From: an uncultured Paracoccaceae bacterium
GTDB lineage: Bacteria > Pseudomonadota > Alphaproteobacteria > Rhodobacterales > Rhodobacteraceae
Direction of reading: 5' to 3'
NCBI GenBank assembly: GCA_934500835.1
Contig: CAKSTR010000012.1
Location: 92,668 to 156,667 of the forward strand
Length of the DNA: 64,000 nucleotides
The notes below the pieces were generated by a model. The model searched no databases, had not been told where the DNA came from, and was given only the letters and a program-made list of their open reading frames with translations. Each line of letters opens with the position of its first letter. Within the stretch, counting starts at the first letter, position 1. This document shows, piece after piece, positions 1-8,225 of this stretch. Both the position numbers and the translations under genes were made by a program.

Positions 1-62
1 CCGCAGGCCGCAAGGCCAAGGCAGAGGCACAGAAGGGCAGGGCGCAGCGTCGGGCGGATCAT
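1..62 (-). CDS. Putative lipoprotein, N-terminal part only (runs off the left edge)
   Basis: Reading leftwards from an ATG at 62, the frame stays open to the window edge and begins MIRPTLRPALLCLCLGLAAC. This is a typical bacterial lipoprotein signal: a basic start, a Leu/Cys-rich hydrophobic core and a lipobox LAAC with the cysteine at residue 20. A GGAG-like ribosome site is hard to see upstream. Only about 20 codons are present, so no function can be given. It is divergent from sufE. The call rests on signal-peptide composition alone, and a longer upstream sequence would settle it. Confidence 0.5.
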   Translation of the reverse strand, partial: MIRPTLRPALLCLCLGLAAC

Positions 63-191
63 GCAGGGTCTCCAGCTTCTGCCTCTTGGCTAACGCATGG
101 CGCGGCTTTTGAAAAGCCGCGATACCGGCCCCGGCGGCCACTGGACAGGGGCGGCGCCATCCCCTACCTCGGTTCCGCAAGGAGAACGACC

Positions 192-599
192 ATGGCCACC
201 GCCGCCTTCGAGGATATCGCCGACACCTTCGACTTCCTGGACGACTGGGAAGAGCGTTATCGCCATGTGATCGAACTGGGGCGCGCCATGGCGCCGCTGG
301 AGGACAGCTTCAAGGTGGCGGCCTACAAGGTGGACGGCTGCACGAGCCAGGTCTGGCTGCGCCCGATGATCGAGGGCGGGCGCTTTGACTTCCAGGGCGA
401 CTCCGACGCGATGATCGTGCGCGGGCTGATCGCCGTGCTGCATGCGCTTTATTCCGGCGTGCCGGTGGGCGAGGTCAGCCGGATCGATGCCCCGGCCGAG
501 CTGGCCCGGCTGGGGCTGAACGAACATCTGTCCTCGCAACGCTCCAACGGGCTGCGCGCCATGGTGGAGCGCATCCGCAAGGTGGCGGCCGGGGCCTAG
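192..599 (+). CDS. sufE: SufE family cysteine desulfuration protein
   Basis: A 135-residue protein matching the SufE family in length and layout. SufE accepts persulfide sulfur from the cysteine desulfurase SufS and passes it to the SUF iron-sulfur assembly scaffold in the cytoplasm. The conserved acceptor cysteine lies in VDGCTSQVW near residue 52, and the C-terminal SSQRSNGLRAMVERI stretch is also typical. AAGGAGAACGACC gives a good ribosome site before the ATG at 192. No other suf genes are adjacent, so this is a solitary sufE, as is common in Rhodobacterales. Its stop overlaps the stop of the convergent aminopeptidase gene by 3 to 4 bases. Confidence 0.9.
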   Translation: MATAAFEDIADTFDFLDDWEERYRHVIELGRAMAPLEDSFKVAAYKVDGCTSQVWLRPMIEGGRFDFQGDSDAMIVRGLIAVLHALYSGVPVGEVSRIDAPAELARLGLNEHLSSQRSNGLRAMVERIRKVAAGA

Positions 600-2389
600 A
601 TCGCCGCGCAGGCGGCCTTGGCCCAGTCCAGTGCTGCCGGCGACAGGCGCGGTCCCACCTTGGTCAGCACATCGGCGTGATAGGCGTTCAGCCAGACCCG
701 CTCGCCGGGCGACAGCATCGGCGCAACGATCAGCCGGCGGTCGAAGGGGACGAAGGTCAGCGTCTCGAAACACAGCTGGTTGCGGTTGTCGCCCAGGGGC
801 GGCGCCACCTGCACCACGATCAGGTTCTCGACCCGGATGCCGAATTCGCCCTCGCGGTAATAGCCCGGCTCGTTCGACAGGATCATGCCCTGTTCCAGCG
901 GCACCTCCGAGATGCGCGACAGCCGCTGCGGCCCTTCATGCACCGACAGGAATGCGCCGACGCCATGCCCGGTGCCATGGTTGAAATCCTGCCCCTCGAT
1001 CCACAGCGCATAGCGCGCCAGAGGGTCCAGATCGCGCCCCGCCAGCCCCACCGGCCAACGCACCCGCGAGATGGCGATCAAGCCCTGCAGGACACGGGTA
1101 TAGCAGGTCCGCGCCTCGTCGCCGGGGTCGCCGATGACCATGGTGCGGGTGATGTCGGTGGTGCCGTCCGGATACTGCCCGCCGGAATCGACCAGCAACA
1201 GTTCGTTGCGGCCGACCGCACGGTTGGTGTTTTCCGTCACCCGGTAATGCATCATCGCGCCATGCGGGCCCGCGCCGCAAATGGTGTCGAAGCTGATTTC
1301 GTGCAGCGCATTGGTGGCGCGGCGAAAGCCTTCCAGCGCCCGGACGACCGAAATCTCGGTCATCGAGCCTTCCGGCTGCGCGTCCAGCCAGCACAGGAAC
1401 TCGATCATCGCGGCGCCGTCGCGCAGATGCGCCTCGCGCATGCCCTGCACCTCGGCCTCGGTCTTGCGGGCCTTGGGCAGGCGGCAGGGATCGTCGCCCC
1501 ATGCCACGGCGACCCCGGCCTCTTCCAGCTCCTGGCTGACTGCCAGCGGCGCCTGGCCACGGTCCACCCGCACCGGGCCTGGCAGGGTGTGCAGCGCCGG
1601 CACGAAGGCCGAAGGCGGGCGCAGCGTCACCTGCGGGCCAAGATGGGCGCGTAAGGAATCGTCGATCTTCGCGGCCTCGATGAACAAGGTCACCTTGGCA
1701 TCGTCATGCAGGATGGCAAAGCCGTGAACGATCGGGTTGCGCGGCACATCGGCGCCCCGGATGTTCAAAAGCCAGCACAGCGAATCCGGCAGCGTGATCA
1801 CCGCCGCCCGCTGTCCCGCCGCCCGCAGCCCCTCGGCCAGTCGGGCGCGCTTTGCGGCACTGGAGTCGCCGGCCAGCGCATCGGGATGCACGAAGGCCTT
1901 GCCCATGGGGGCGGGGGGCTGGTCGGGCCATATGCCGTCGACAAAGTTCCGCACCGGCCGCAGGGTCACGCCGCTGCCTGCCAGTGCGGCATTGATCCGG
2001 GCGATTTCCTCTGCCGTATGCAGCCAGGGATCAAATCCCACCTCACCGGCCGGCAGATGCTGGCGCAGCCAGTCGCCCGGCAGCACATCCGGCCAGGGCA
2101 CCGGGGTGAAATGCGCCAGATCGACCTGCGCCTTCACCTGGGTGCGATAGCGCCCGTCGATGAACACCCCTGCCACATCCGGCAGCACGATGCAGAAGCC
2201 GGCCGATCCGGTAAACCCGGTCAGCCATTGCAGCCGCTCGTCGCGCGCGGCCACATACTCGCCCTGATGCACATCCGCGCGCGGCACGATGAACCCGGCC
2301 AGCCCTTCGGCGGCCAGCGCCCGGCGCAGGGCGGCAAGTCGCGGTGGTCCCTGTTCGGGCGAGGCATGGCTGTCGAAGGTCTGGAACAT
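596..2389 (-). CDS. pepP: Aminopeptidase P family protein (Xaa-Pro aminopeptidase, M24B)
   Basis: A 597-residue cytoplasmic metallopeptidase expected to remove N-terminal residues preceding proline. It has the long three-domain form: two creatinase-like N-terminal domains (roughly 10-310) and a C-terminal pita-bread catalytic domain. Candidate dinuclear metal ligands are visible: two Asp in VDSGGQYPDGTTDIT (about 400-415), His in HGTGHGVG (about 471), Glu in NEPGYY (about 504) and Glu in RVENL (about 519). The ATG at 2389 is preferred because GAGG sits eight bases upstream. An in-frame GTG at 2413 would add eight residues. The gene follows cobT on the same strand, with an element A hairpin between them. 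Confidence 0.9.
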   Translation of the reverse strand: MFQTFDSHASPEQGPPRLAALRRALAAEGLAGFIVPRADVHQGEYVAARDERLQWLTGFTGSAGFCIVLPDVAGVFIDGRYRTQVKAQVDLAHFTPVPWPDVLPGDWLRQHLPAGEVGFDPWLHTAEEIARINAALAGSGVTLRPVRNFVDGIWPDQPPAPMGKAFVHPDALAGDSSAAKRARLAEGLRAAGQRAAVITLPDSLCWLLNIRGADVPRNPIVHGFAILHDDAKVTLFIEAAKIDDSLRAHLGPQVTLRPPSAFVPALHTLPGPVRVDRGQAPLAVSQELEEAGVAVAWGDDPCRLPKARKTEAEVQGMREAHLRDGAAMIEFLCWLDAQPEGSMTEISVVRALEGFRRATNALHEISFDTICGAGPHGAMMHYRVTENTNRAVGRNELLLVDSGGQYPDGTTDITRTMVIGDPGDEARTCYTRVLQGLIAISRVRWPVGLAGRDLDPLARYALWIEGQDFNHGTGHGVGAFLSVHEGPQRLSRISEVPLEQGMILSNEPGYYREGEFGIRVENLIVVQVAPPLGDNRNQLCFETLTFVPFDRRLIVAPMLSPGERVWLNAYHADVLTKVGPRLSPAALDWAKAACAAI

Positions 2390-2403
2390 GGGCAAGGCCT
2401 CAT

Positions 2404-2452
2404 TTTCTGTCACGAAATATCCCGGGGGGGCGGGGGGCTGGCCCCCCGGCTG
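2404..2452 (-). repeat. Dispersed element A, copy 1 (hairpin plus GGATATTT tail)
   Basis: Read on the minus strand, a G6/C6 hairpin (arms 2432-2437 and 2442-2447) is followed by a C-run, GGGATATTT and an A-rich tail ending AAAATGAGG. It lies between the cobT stop and the pepP start and probably ends cobT transcription. The GAGG at the end of the tail doubles as the pepP ribosome site. Confidence 0.6.
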
Positions 2453-2466
2453 CCGCCGGCAAGGGG

Positions 2467-4335
2467 CTATCCCGCCCGCCGCACGGCCGAGCGTTTCTGC
2501 ACCTTGGGATCACTGTCGAACAGCGATGCCAGCTGCTCGGTCATGGCGCCGGCCAGCTGCTCGACATCGGTGATCGTCACCGCGCGGTTGTAGTAGCGGG
2601 TCACGTCGTGGCCGATGCCGATGGCGATAAGTTCCACCCGCCGCATCTTCTCGACCATGGCGATCACATCGCGCAGGTGCTTTTCCAGATAGTTGGCGGG
2701 GTTCACCGACAGGGTGGAATCATCCACCGGCGCCCCGTCCGAGATCACCATCAGGATCTTGCGCGCCTCGGGCCGGTTGGCCAGCCGCCGGTGCGCCCAC
2801 TCCAGCGCCTCGCCGTCGATGTTCTCTTTCAGAAGGCCCTCTTTCATCATCAGGCCAAGGTTCGGCCGCACCCGCCGCCAGGGCGCATCGGCCGATTTGT
2901 AGATGATGTGGCGCAGGTCGTTCAGCCGGCCCGGCTGCTGGCGCTGTCCCTGCGCCAGCCAGCGTTCGCGGCTCTGGCCGCCCTTCCAGGCGCGGGTGGT
3001 GAAGCCAAGGATCTCGACCTTGACGCCGCAGCGTTCCAGGGTGCGGGCCAGCACATCGGCGCAGATTGCGGCGATGCTGATCGGCCGGCCCCGCATCGAG
3101 CCCGAGTTGTCAAGAAGCAGGGAGACCACCGTGTCGCGGAACTCGGTGTCCTTTTCCCATTTGAACGACAAAGGCGTGGTCGGGTTCGCCACCACGCGGG
3201 CCAGCCGGCCGGCGTCAAGGATGCCTTCCTCAAGGTCGAACAGCCAGCTGCGGTTCTGCTGTGCCTGCAGGCGGCGCTGCAGCTTGTTGGCCAGCCGCCC
3301 GACGGCGCCCTTCAAGGGTTCCAGCTGCTGGTCGAGATAGGCGCGCAGCCGCTCCAGCTCGGCCGGTTCGGCCAGATCCTCGGCCTTGATTTCCTCGTCG
3401 AAATCCGTGGTGAAGACCGTATAGTTCGGGTCTGCGTCCGAATGAGGCGCAGGCGGCGGCGGGTCGATCGGCGCTTCGCCTTCGGGCTGCTCGGTCTCGT
3501 CGCCCTGCTCCATGTCGGCGCTGTCTTCCATGGTGACCTGGGCCTGACTCTGGTCCTGCTGGTCCTCCTGGCTTTGTTCGGGGCTGGCCTCGGCCTCTTC
3601 CTGCTCCTGGCCGTCTTCGCCCTGCGACTCGGGGTTGTCCTGATCCTCTTCGGCCTCGTCGCCGGCCTCGTCCTCGTCGGGGCGGTCCGGGTCGTCGCCA
3701 AGCTGATCGCCATAGCCCAGATCGGCGATCACCTTGCGGGCCAGCCGCGCGAAGGCGGCCTGATCGGGCAGGACGCGATCAAGGCTTTCCAGCGTGCCGC
3801 CGGCCTGTTCCTCGATGAAGCCGCGCCAGAGGTTCATCACGTTCTGCGCACCCTTCGGCAGATCGCGCCCGGTGGCCAGATGGCGCACCAGATAGCCCGC
3901 TGCGACGGGCAGGGGCGCATCCTGAGGGTTGGTGATCTGCGCATAGGCCTTGCGCTCGGCCTCATGTCCGATCCTGGCGTCGATATTTCCGGCGGTGCCG
4001 GGCATCTCGCGGGCACCCATCGCCTCGCAGCGGGCGGTCTCCATCGCGTCATAGATGTCGCGGGCCAGCTGGCCGACCGGGGCATAGCGGTTGGAGACGC
4101 CTTCGTCATGGAACTTGCGGCGCAGCGCGAAGGCATCCGCGGTGCCGCGCGCCAGCAGAACCTCGTCCCGCGTCATCCGGCGGCTGACCTGCGGCAGGCG
4201 CACGCCTTCCTTGTTCATGCCGGGCGGATCGACCGAATACGACACGGTCATCTCCGGGTCGTCCGCCATGGTGCGGGTCGCCTCTGCGAGGGCCTTCTTG
4301 AACGGATCGGCGGGGTTGTCGGAGGGCTTGGTCAT
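2467..4335 (-). CDS. cobT: Cobaltochelatase subunit CobT
   Basis: A 622-residue subunit of the ATP-dependent aerobic cobaltochelatase (CobN-CobS-CobT), which inserts cobalt into hydrogenobyrinic acid a,c-diamide in cobalamin synthesis. The N-terminal CobT domain is followed by a very acidic, Gln/Glu/Asp-rich linker (about 205-285). The C-terminal von Willebrand A domain has the MIDAS motif DNSGSMRG near residue 408. The start is set at [12 protein letters not shown], the family's usual N-terminus; the frame extends 26 codons further upstream without family-like sequence. Its partner cobS lies about 1.1 kb away on the same strand, separated by two plus-strand genes. Confidence 0.93.
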   Translation of the reverse strand: MTKPSDNPADPFKKALAEATRTMADDPEMTVSYSVDPPGMNKEGVRLPQVSRRMTRDEVLLARGTADAFALRRKFHDEGVSNRYAPVGQLARDIYDAMETARCEAMGAREMPGTAGNIDARIGHEAERKAYAQITNPQDAPLPVAAGYLVRHLATGRDLPKGAQNVMNLWRGFIEEQAGGTLESLDRVLPDQAAFARLARKVIADLGYGDQLGDDPDRPDEDEAGDEAEEDQDNPESQGEDGQEQEEAEASPEQSQEDQQDQSQAQVTMEDSADMEQGDETEQPEGEAPIDPPPPAPHSDADPNYTVFTTDFDEEIKAEDLAEPAELERLRAYLDQQLEPLKGAVGRLANKLQRRLQAQQNRSWLFDLEEGILDAGRLARVVANPTTPLSFKWEKDTEFRDTVVSLLLDNSGSMRGRPISIAAICADVLARTLERCGVKVEILGFTTRAWKGGQSRERWLAQGQRQQPGRLNDLRHIIYKSADAPWRRVRPNLGLMMKEGLLKENIDGEALEWAHRRLANRPEARKILMVISDGAPVDDSTLSVNPANYLEKHLRDVIAMVEKMRRVELIAIGIGHDVTRYYNRAVTITDVEQLAGAMTEQLASLFDSDPKVQKRSAVRRAG

Positions 4336-4559
4336 GGCGGCGAATGTGACATTGGCTGCGGGCCGGGGCAAGGGGAGGATGGCATGTCGGGGCCGGTCGA
4401 GGATGACGGCCAAAGATCAAAATTCGCGCATCTGCGCACAGAACGTCGTCAGATGTGCGCAATTGCCCAGAGGGAGGCGCGGGCGCATCTTCCGCTCGTT
4501 GAATCATCGTGCCGCGCTCCGGAGATCGGGGACGGTCCACCTCCAGAAAGAAGAAGATC

Positions 4560-5144
4560 ATGTCCAAACCGAAGATCGCCATCATTGTCGGCTCCACCCG
4601 CCCGACCCGCTTTGCAGACATCCCGACCGCCTGGATCAAGGCCCAGGCCGAGGCCCGCGGCGAGTTCGACGTCGAAGTGGTCGACCTGCGCGACTACCCG
4701 CTGCCGTTCTTCGACGAGATGGCCTCGAACCTGTGGATGCCGTCACAGAACGAGATCGCGGTGAAATGGCAGAAGAAGATCGCCGAATTCGACGGCTACA
4801 TCTTCGTCGTCGCCGAATACAACCGCTCGATCACCGGCGCGCTGAAGAACGCACTGGATCAGGCCTATGTCGAATGGAACCACAAGGTCGCCGGCTTCGT
4901 GGCCTATGGCGGTGTGGGCGGCGCCCGCGCGGTCGAGCATCTGCGCAACATCGCGGTCGAGCTGCAGATGGTTCCCACCCGCTCGGCGGTTCATATCGGC
5001 GGCGGTGACTTCATGAAGGTGCATCCGGGCTTCGGCGGCTCGGGCAACCTGGCCGACATCGAGGGTTCGATCACCGCCTCGGCCACGGCTCTGCTGGATG
5101 ACGTGCTGTGGTGGGCCAAGGCGACCAAGGCCGCCCGCGGCTGA
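4560..5144 (+). CDS. NADPH-dependent FMN reductase family protein
   Basis: A 194-residue flavodoxin-fold protein. The N-terminal IAIIVGSTRPTR is the phosphate-binding loop for FMN, and EYNRSITGALKNALD is the second family signature (about residues 80-95). Such enzymes reduce FMN or quinones with NAD(P)H, but the physiological substrate cannot be read from sequence. The start at MSKPKIAI follows a purine-rich AGAAAGAAGAAG stretch. The gene sits on the plus strand between cobT and cobS, both minus. It is closed by a strong terminator hairpin at 5169-5200, so it is probably a single-gene transcript. Confidence 0.85.
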   Translation: MSKPKIAIIVGSTRPTRFADIPTAWIKAQAEARGEFDVEVVDLRDYPLPFFDEMASNLWMPSQNEIAVKWQKKIAEFDGYIFVVAEYNRSITGALKNALDQAYVEWNHKVAGFVAYGGVGGARAVEHLRNIAVELQMVPTRSAVHIGGGDFMKVHPGFGGSGNLADIEGSITASATALLDDVLWWAKATKAARG

Positions 5145-5168
5145 ATCGCGACAGCGCAGCACAAGGAA

Positions 5169-5200
5169 GGGGCGGTCCGTCGGGCCGCCCTTTCCCTTTT
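5169..5200 (+). terminator. Rho-independent terminator after the FMN reductase gene
   Basis: GGGCGG (5170-5175) pairs with CCGCCC (5185-5190), and flanking A/T pairs extend the stem. The T-rich tail TTTCCCTTTT follows. It lies 25 bases after the stop codon. Confidence 0.7.
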
Positions 5201-5264
5201 GGCGGCAAGGCAGGTGCCGAATGCCTTACTTGTCCTTCGGCGACGTCCGGGCGAGGTTCCGGCC

Positions 5265-5369
5265 ATGAAAGCTGTTCTCCTTGCCCTTCTCCTTGCGCCG
5301 CTGGTCACACTTTCCGGCTGCGGTGACATCTGCACCTGCAAAACCTGCAAGCTCTGCATCATCCAGTAG
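5265..5369 (+). CDS. Very small Cys-rich lipoprotein (34 aa)
   Basis: A 34-codon gene with ribosome site GAGG eight bases before the ATG. The signal peptide is MKAVLLALLLAPLVTLSGC with a clear lipobox (LSGC). After cleavage the mature product would be CGDICTCKTCKLCIIQ: 16 residues with five cysteines, one lipidated, spaced C-X3-C-X-C-X2-C-X2-C. Four free cysteines in this spacing could bind a metal or form disulfides, but that is inference. The gene lies between a terminator on its left and the cobS terminator on its right, so it would be an independent transcript. I know no named family. Entericidin-like small lipoproteins are a loose comparison in size only. A chance open frame cannot be excluded. 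Confidence 0.55.
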   Translation: MKAVLLALLLAPLVTLSGCGDICTCKTCKLCIIQ

Positions 5370-5408
5370 CTTGCGCGCCCGTCGGATGCGACGGCGCCAG
5401 TCCAAAGC

Positions 5409-5430
5409 AAAAGGGCGGCCAAGGCCGCCC
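5409..5430 (-). terminator. Rho-independent terminator of cobS
   Basis: On the minus strand GGGCGGCC (5430-5423) pairs perfectly with GGCCGCCC (5420-5413) around a two-base loop, followed by TTTT (5412-5409). It lies 26 bases after the cobS stop. The symmetrical stem may also stop transcripts arriving from the small lipoprotein gene. Confidence 0.75.
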
Positions 5431-5455
5431 TGCGCCGCAGTCCTGCCTGCCGGGT

Positions 5456-6430
5456 CTACTTCATTGCCATGGAGGCCGCCGATTCCGGCAGCTCTTCGGC
5501 AAAGCAGCGCTGGTAGAATTCGGCGACGGTCTGGCGTTCCAGCTCATCGCATTTGTTCAGGAAGCTCAGCCGGAAGGCATAGCCGACATTGCCGAAGATC
5601 CGGGCATTCTCGGCCCAGTTCAAGACGGTCCGCGGGCTCATCACGGTGGAGAGGTCGCCGTTGACAAAGGCGGTGCGGGTCAGGTCGGCGACGGTCACCA
5701 TCTGGGCGATGGTCTTGCGGCCGGCATCGGTGTTGTAGAGCGGGTTCTTGGCCAGAACGATGGCGGTCTCGGCATCGTGGCTGAGATAGTTCAGCGTCGC
5801 CACCAGCGACCAGCGGTCCATCTGGGCCTGGTTGATCTGCTGGACGCCGTGATAAAGCCCCGTGGTATCGCCAAGGCCCACCGTGTTCGCGGTGGCGAAC
5901 AGGCGGAAGGACGGGTGCGGGGTGATGATCTCGTTCTGGTCCAGCAGGGTCAGCTTGCCGTCATGCTCCAGCACGCGCTGGATGACGAACATCACATCGG
6001 CCCGCCCGGCATCATATTCGTCGAAGACGATGGCGACAGGGTTGCGCAGCGCCCAGGGCAGGATGCCCTCGTGGAACTTCGTCACCTGCTTGCCGTCTTC
6101 CAGCTTGATCGCATCCTTGCCGATCAGGTCGATCCGGCTGATATGGGAATCAAGGTTGACCCGCACGCAAGGCCAGTTCAGCCGCGCGGCCACCTGTTCG
6201 ATATGGGTCGATTTGCCGGTGCCGTGATAGCCCTGGATCATCACGCGGCGGTTGTAGGCAAAGCCTGCAAGGATGGCCAGCGTGGTATCGGGGTCGAACT
6301 TGTAGGTGGGGTCGATCTCGGGCACGCGGTCGCTGCGGTCGGCGAAGCCCTTGACGCGCATGTCGGTGTTGACCCCGAAGGTCTCGCGGACCGAGATCTC
6401 CTCGGTGGGTTTCATCACGCTATCCAGCAT
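5456..6430 (-). CDS. cobS: Cobaltochelatase subunit CobS
   Basis: A MoxR-like AAA+ ATPase of about 324 residues that drives cobalt insertion with CobT and CobN. The Walker A motif is GYHGTGKST (about residue 70) and the Walker B motif is AIVFDEYD (about 135). The family signature [18 protein letters not shown] is intact. Start choice is uncertain. ATG 6430 gives [19 protein letters not shown] with a GGACAGGG stretch upstream. ATG 6415 is also possible, and ATG 6472 would overlap the stop of the preceding PNPOx-like gene. The J-domain gene, PNPOx-like gene and cobS are closely packed on the minus strand and probably co-transcribed. Confidence 0.93.
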   Translation of the reverse strand: MLDSVMKPTEEISVRETFGVNTDMRVKGFADRSDRVPEIDPTYKFDPDTTLAILAGFAYNRRVMIQGYHGTGKSTHIEQVAARLNWPCVRVNLDSHISRIDLIGKDAIKLEDGKQVTKFHEGILPWALRNPVAIVFDEYDAGRADVMFVIQRVLEHDGKLTLLDQNEIITPHPSFRLFATANTVGLGDTTGLYHGVQQINQAQMDRWSLVATLNYLSHDAETAIVLAKNPLYNTDAGRKTIAQMVTVADLTRTAFVNGDLSTVMSPRTVLNWAENARIFGNVGYAFRLSFLNKCDELERQTVAEFYQRCFAEELPESAASMAMK

Positions 6431-6461
6431 CGCCCTGTCCAGAAAATTATTCGCCCATGGT

Positions 6462-7013
6462 TCATGGAACATCTGCGCCGGGGGCGCAAGGGGAGGCGGG
6501 AAAACCGCCGCAATTGGGCTGGAATTGGTCCGGGCCGCGGTCCAGCCCATAGGCCGCCCGTGCTTCTGCAATCCGCTGGGCGACAGGGCGTTCCGGAAAA
6601 AGCGCATAGCTGGGCGCAAGGATCGGTGCCATTCGCGTCACCGAGACCGCGATCACATGGCGTATCGGATAGGCGCCGCCCGTCATGGCCAGAAGCGGGA
6701 CTGCCGTCTTGTCGAAATGCGGATGGTCGGGGGCGATCACCTCTGCCCGGCCGTAAAGCTTGAAGCCGCGCTGGCGCAGGACGTCGATCAGGCTGACGCA
6801 GACCCTTGGATCGCGGCGGATGTTTGCCACCGAATGGCCCGAGGCAATGTCGGCAACCACCAGCCGCCCGGGCTCCGGCAGCGCCCAGATTTCCTTGGGC
6901 GAGGTGCTGGCGCCGAACTCGGCATCCGCCGTTGCCAGCCAGCACAGCACAACATCGGGGCGCAAGGCCTGAAGGTCGGGCCAAAGCCGCAGAGAGGAGG
7001 GCAGGTCAGTCAC
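6462..7013 (-). CDS. Pyridoxamine 5'-phosphate oxidase-like flavin-binding protein
   Basis: About 183 residues with a split-barrel FMN-binding fold typical of the PNPOx-like family; [30 protein letters not shown] is the strand-turn-strand core. Members bind FMN, F420 or heme, and the substrate is unknown here. The start is taken as GTG 7013 because GTGACTGA overlaps the stop of the upstream J-domain gene, which suggests translational coupling. The protein then begins [14 protein letters not shown]. Longer starts upstream would run through the J-domain gene. The 3' end lies just before or inside the possible cobS start region. Confidence 0.72.
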   Translation of the reverse strand: MTDLPSSLRLWPDLQALRPDVVLCWLATADAEFGASTSPKEIWALPEPGRLVVADIASGHSVANIRRDPRVCVSLIDVLRQRGFKLYGRAEVIAPDHPHFDKTAVPLLAMTGGAYPIRHVIAVSVTRMAPILAPSYALFPERPVAQRIAEARAAYGLDRGPDQFQPNCGGFPASPCAPGADVP

Positions 7014-7641
7014 GGAAGAACCGGCTGTCCTTGATCTGGTCCCAGGCCCAGACAACCTCTTGCAACTGCTCTTCATGGCTGCGGTCGCCGCCGTTCATGT
7101 CGGGGTGCAGCACCTTGATCAGACCCTTGTAAGCCTTGCGGATTTCGGTCTTCGACATGGTGTCGCGGGCATCGAGGATCTCGATCGCCTTGCGTTCGGT
7201 CGGAGGCAGCTTGCGGGTCGCCCCCGAAGTGGGCTGGGCGCCCGGATTGCGGGTGGCCTTCTCACCCAGAAGCGCCATCGGATCGTCGACACCCATGCGG
7301 GCCCAGGCATTGCCGTCGCCCTGGCGCGAGAACGGCTTGGTTTCGCGGCCCCAGACCCGGTCCTGATCGACGATCTTCTGGAACTCTTCATCGGTCGTAC
7401 CGTTGAAGTAGTTCCACTTCAGGTTGTAGTCGCGGATGTGATCCTTGCAGAACCAGAAGAATTCATCCAGCAAATCTGGCGATTTGGGTGCGCGGAAGGC
7501 GCCGGGCTTGTCGCAGCCCGGATGGTCGCAGCCGCGGCCGGTCGCCTCGGCCGGGGCGCTGTTGCCGCGCCGGGTCGCCTGTTTGCGCTTTTTATCCGCG
7601 CTGACGCGCAGGTCGAACTCAAAGGGGGGTCGTTTTGCCAT
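7006..7641 (-). CDS. J domain-containing protein (DnaJ-like)
   Basis: A 211-residue protein with a C-terminal J domain (about 145-211) containing the HPD tripeptide in KVLHPDMNGGD near residue 178, the motif that stimulates Hsp70 ATPase. The N-terminal half holds a Cys/His pair region (CDHPGCDKPGAFRAP, then FWFCKDH) that could bind a metal. This architecture beside cobS and bolA is common in Rhodobacterales. It is the first gene of a minus-strand group with the PNPOx-like gene and cobS, and is divergent from bolA across an 85-base gap. A client or Hsp70 partner cannot be assigned. Confidence 0.85.
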   Translation of the reverse strand: MAKRPPFEFDLRVSADKKRKQATRRGNSAPAEATGRGCDHPGCDKPGAFRAPKSPDLLDEFFWFCKDHIRDYNLKWNYFNGTTDEEFQKIVDQDRVWGRETKPFSRQGDGNAWARMGVDDPMALLGEKATRNPGAQPTSGATRKLPPTERKAIEILDARDTMSKTEIRKAYKGLIKVLHPDMNGGDRSHEEQLQEVVWAWDQIKDSRFFRD

Positions 7642-7726
7642 CTGCCGAATGCCTGCCTGCTGCCTTTCCGACTCGGGGGCAGGAGTTTAAGGGCTTTGGC
7701 GGCGGATTGAAGGGGGATGCGGAAAA

Positions 7727-7981
7727 ATGAGCGTGAAGACCGAGATCGAGGCGAGGCTGACCGGCGCCTTCGCGCCGCACCTTCTGGAGGTGGTGAACGA
7801 AAGCCACCTGCATGGCGGCCATGCCGGCGATGACGGCTCGGGCGAAAGCCATTTCCGGGTCACGATCCGCGCGGCAGCCTTCGCACCGATGGGGCGGGTG
7901 GAGCGTCACCGGGCCGTTCACCGCGCTCTGGGGGATATGACCGCCCGCATCCATGCGCTGGCGCTGGACATCGGCGGCTAG
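7727..7981 (+). CDS. BolA family protein
   Basis: An 84-residue BolA protein. BolA proteins work with monothiol glutaredoxins in iron-sulfur and iron homeostasis, and some affect cell shape. The invariant histidine region HRAVHRAL and the loop ESHLHGGHAGDDGSGESHF, rich in histidine ligands, are present. GGGGATGCGGAAAA precedes the ATG. It is divergent from the J-domain gene, and its 3' side carries a composite copy of the dispersed elements. Confidence 0.88.
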   Translation: MSVKTEIEARLTGAFAPHLLEVVNESHLHGGHAGDDGSGESHFRVTIRAAAFAPMGRVERHRAVHRALGDMTARIHALALDIGG

Positions 7982-7989
7982 CCAGCGGC

Positions 7990-8007
7990 GCGGCTGCCGC
8001 CGCAAGC
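7990..8007 (+). repeat. Box 1 of the composite intergenic element
   Basis: GCGGCTGCCGCCGCAAGC occurs here, at 60270-60287 on the plus strand and at 44229-44246 on the minus strand, each time 35 to 60 bases before an element A hairpin in the same orientation. Confidence 0.55.
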
Positions 8008-8050
8008 TTTATCGTTGCGGCGGGCGCGGTGTCTCTTGGCCGACGTTGTC

Positions 8051-8105
8051 GGATGGGGGTTTCACCCCCAAACCCCCAGGATATTTGGGGACAGAAAATC
8101 AGGAC
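8051..8105 (+). repeat. Dispersed element A, copy 2
   Basis: GGGGGTTTCACCCCC hairpin (8055-8069), then AAACCCCCAGGATATTTGG and an A-rich tail. It lies downstream of bolA in the same orientation and faces copy 3, which belongs to the convergent glcB gene. It is probably a transcript end. Confidence 0.65.
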
Positions 8106-8110
8106 GGACC

Positions 8111-8145
8111 TTCCTCATTTTCCGTCTTTCAAATATCCCCGCGCG
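8111..8145 (-). repeat. Dispersed element A, copy 3 (tail part)
   Basis: On the minus strand CGCGGGGATATTTGAAAG followed by ACGGAAAATGAGG. It is downstream of glcB in glcB orientation, head-on to copy 2, so each of the two convergent genes has its own copy. Confidence 0.55.
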
Positions 8146-8225
8146 GAGCGCCGGCCCGAGCCGGTTGCGTGCTTGCACGCAGAGGCGAGACAAGGACGTG
8201 CGGCTGCAAGCCGCTCATCTTCGCT

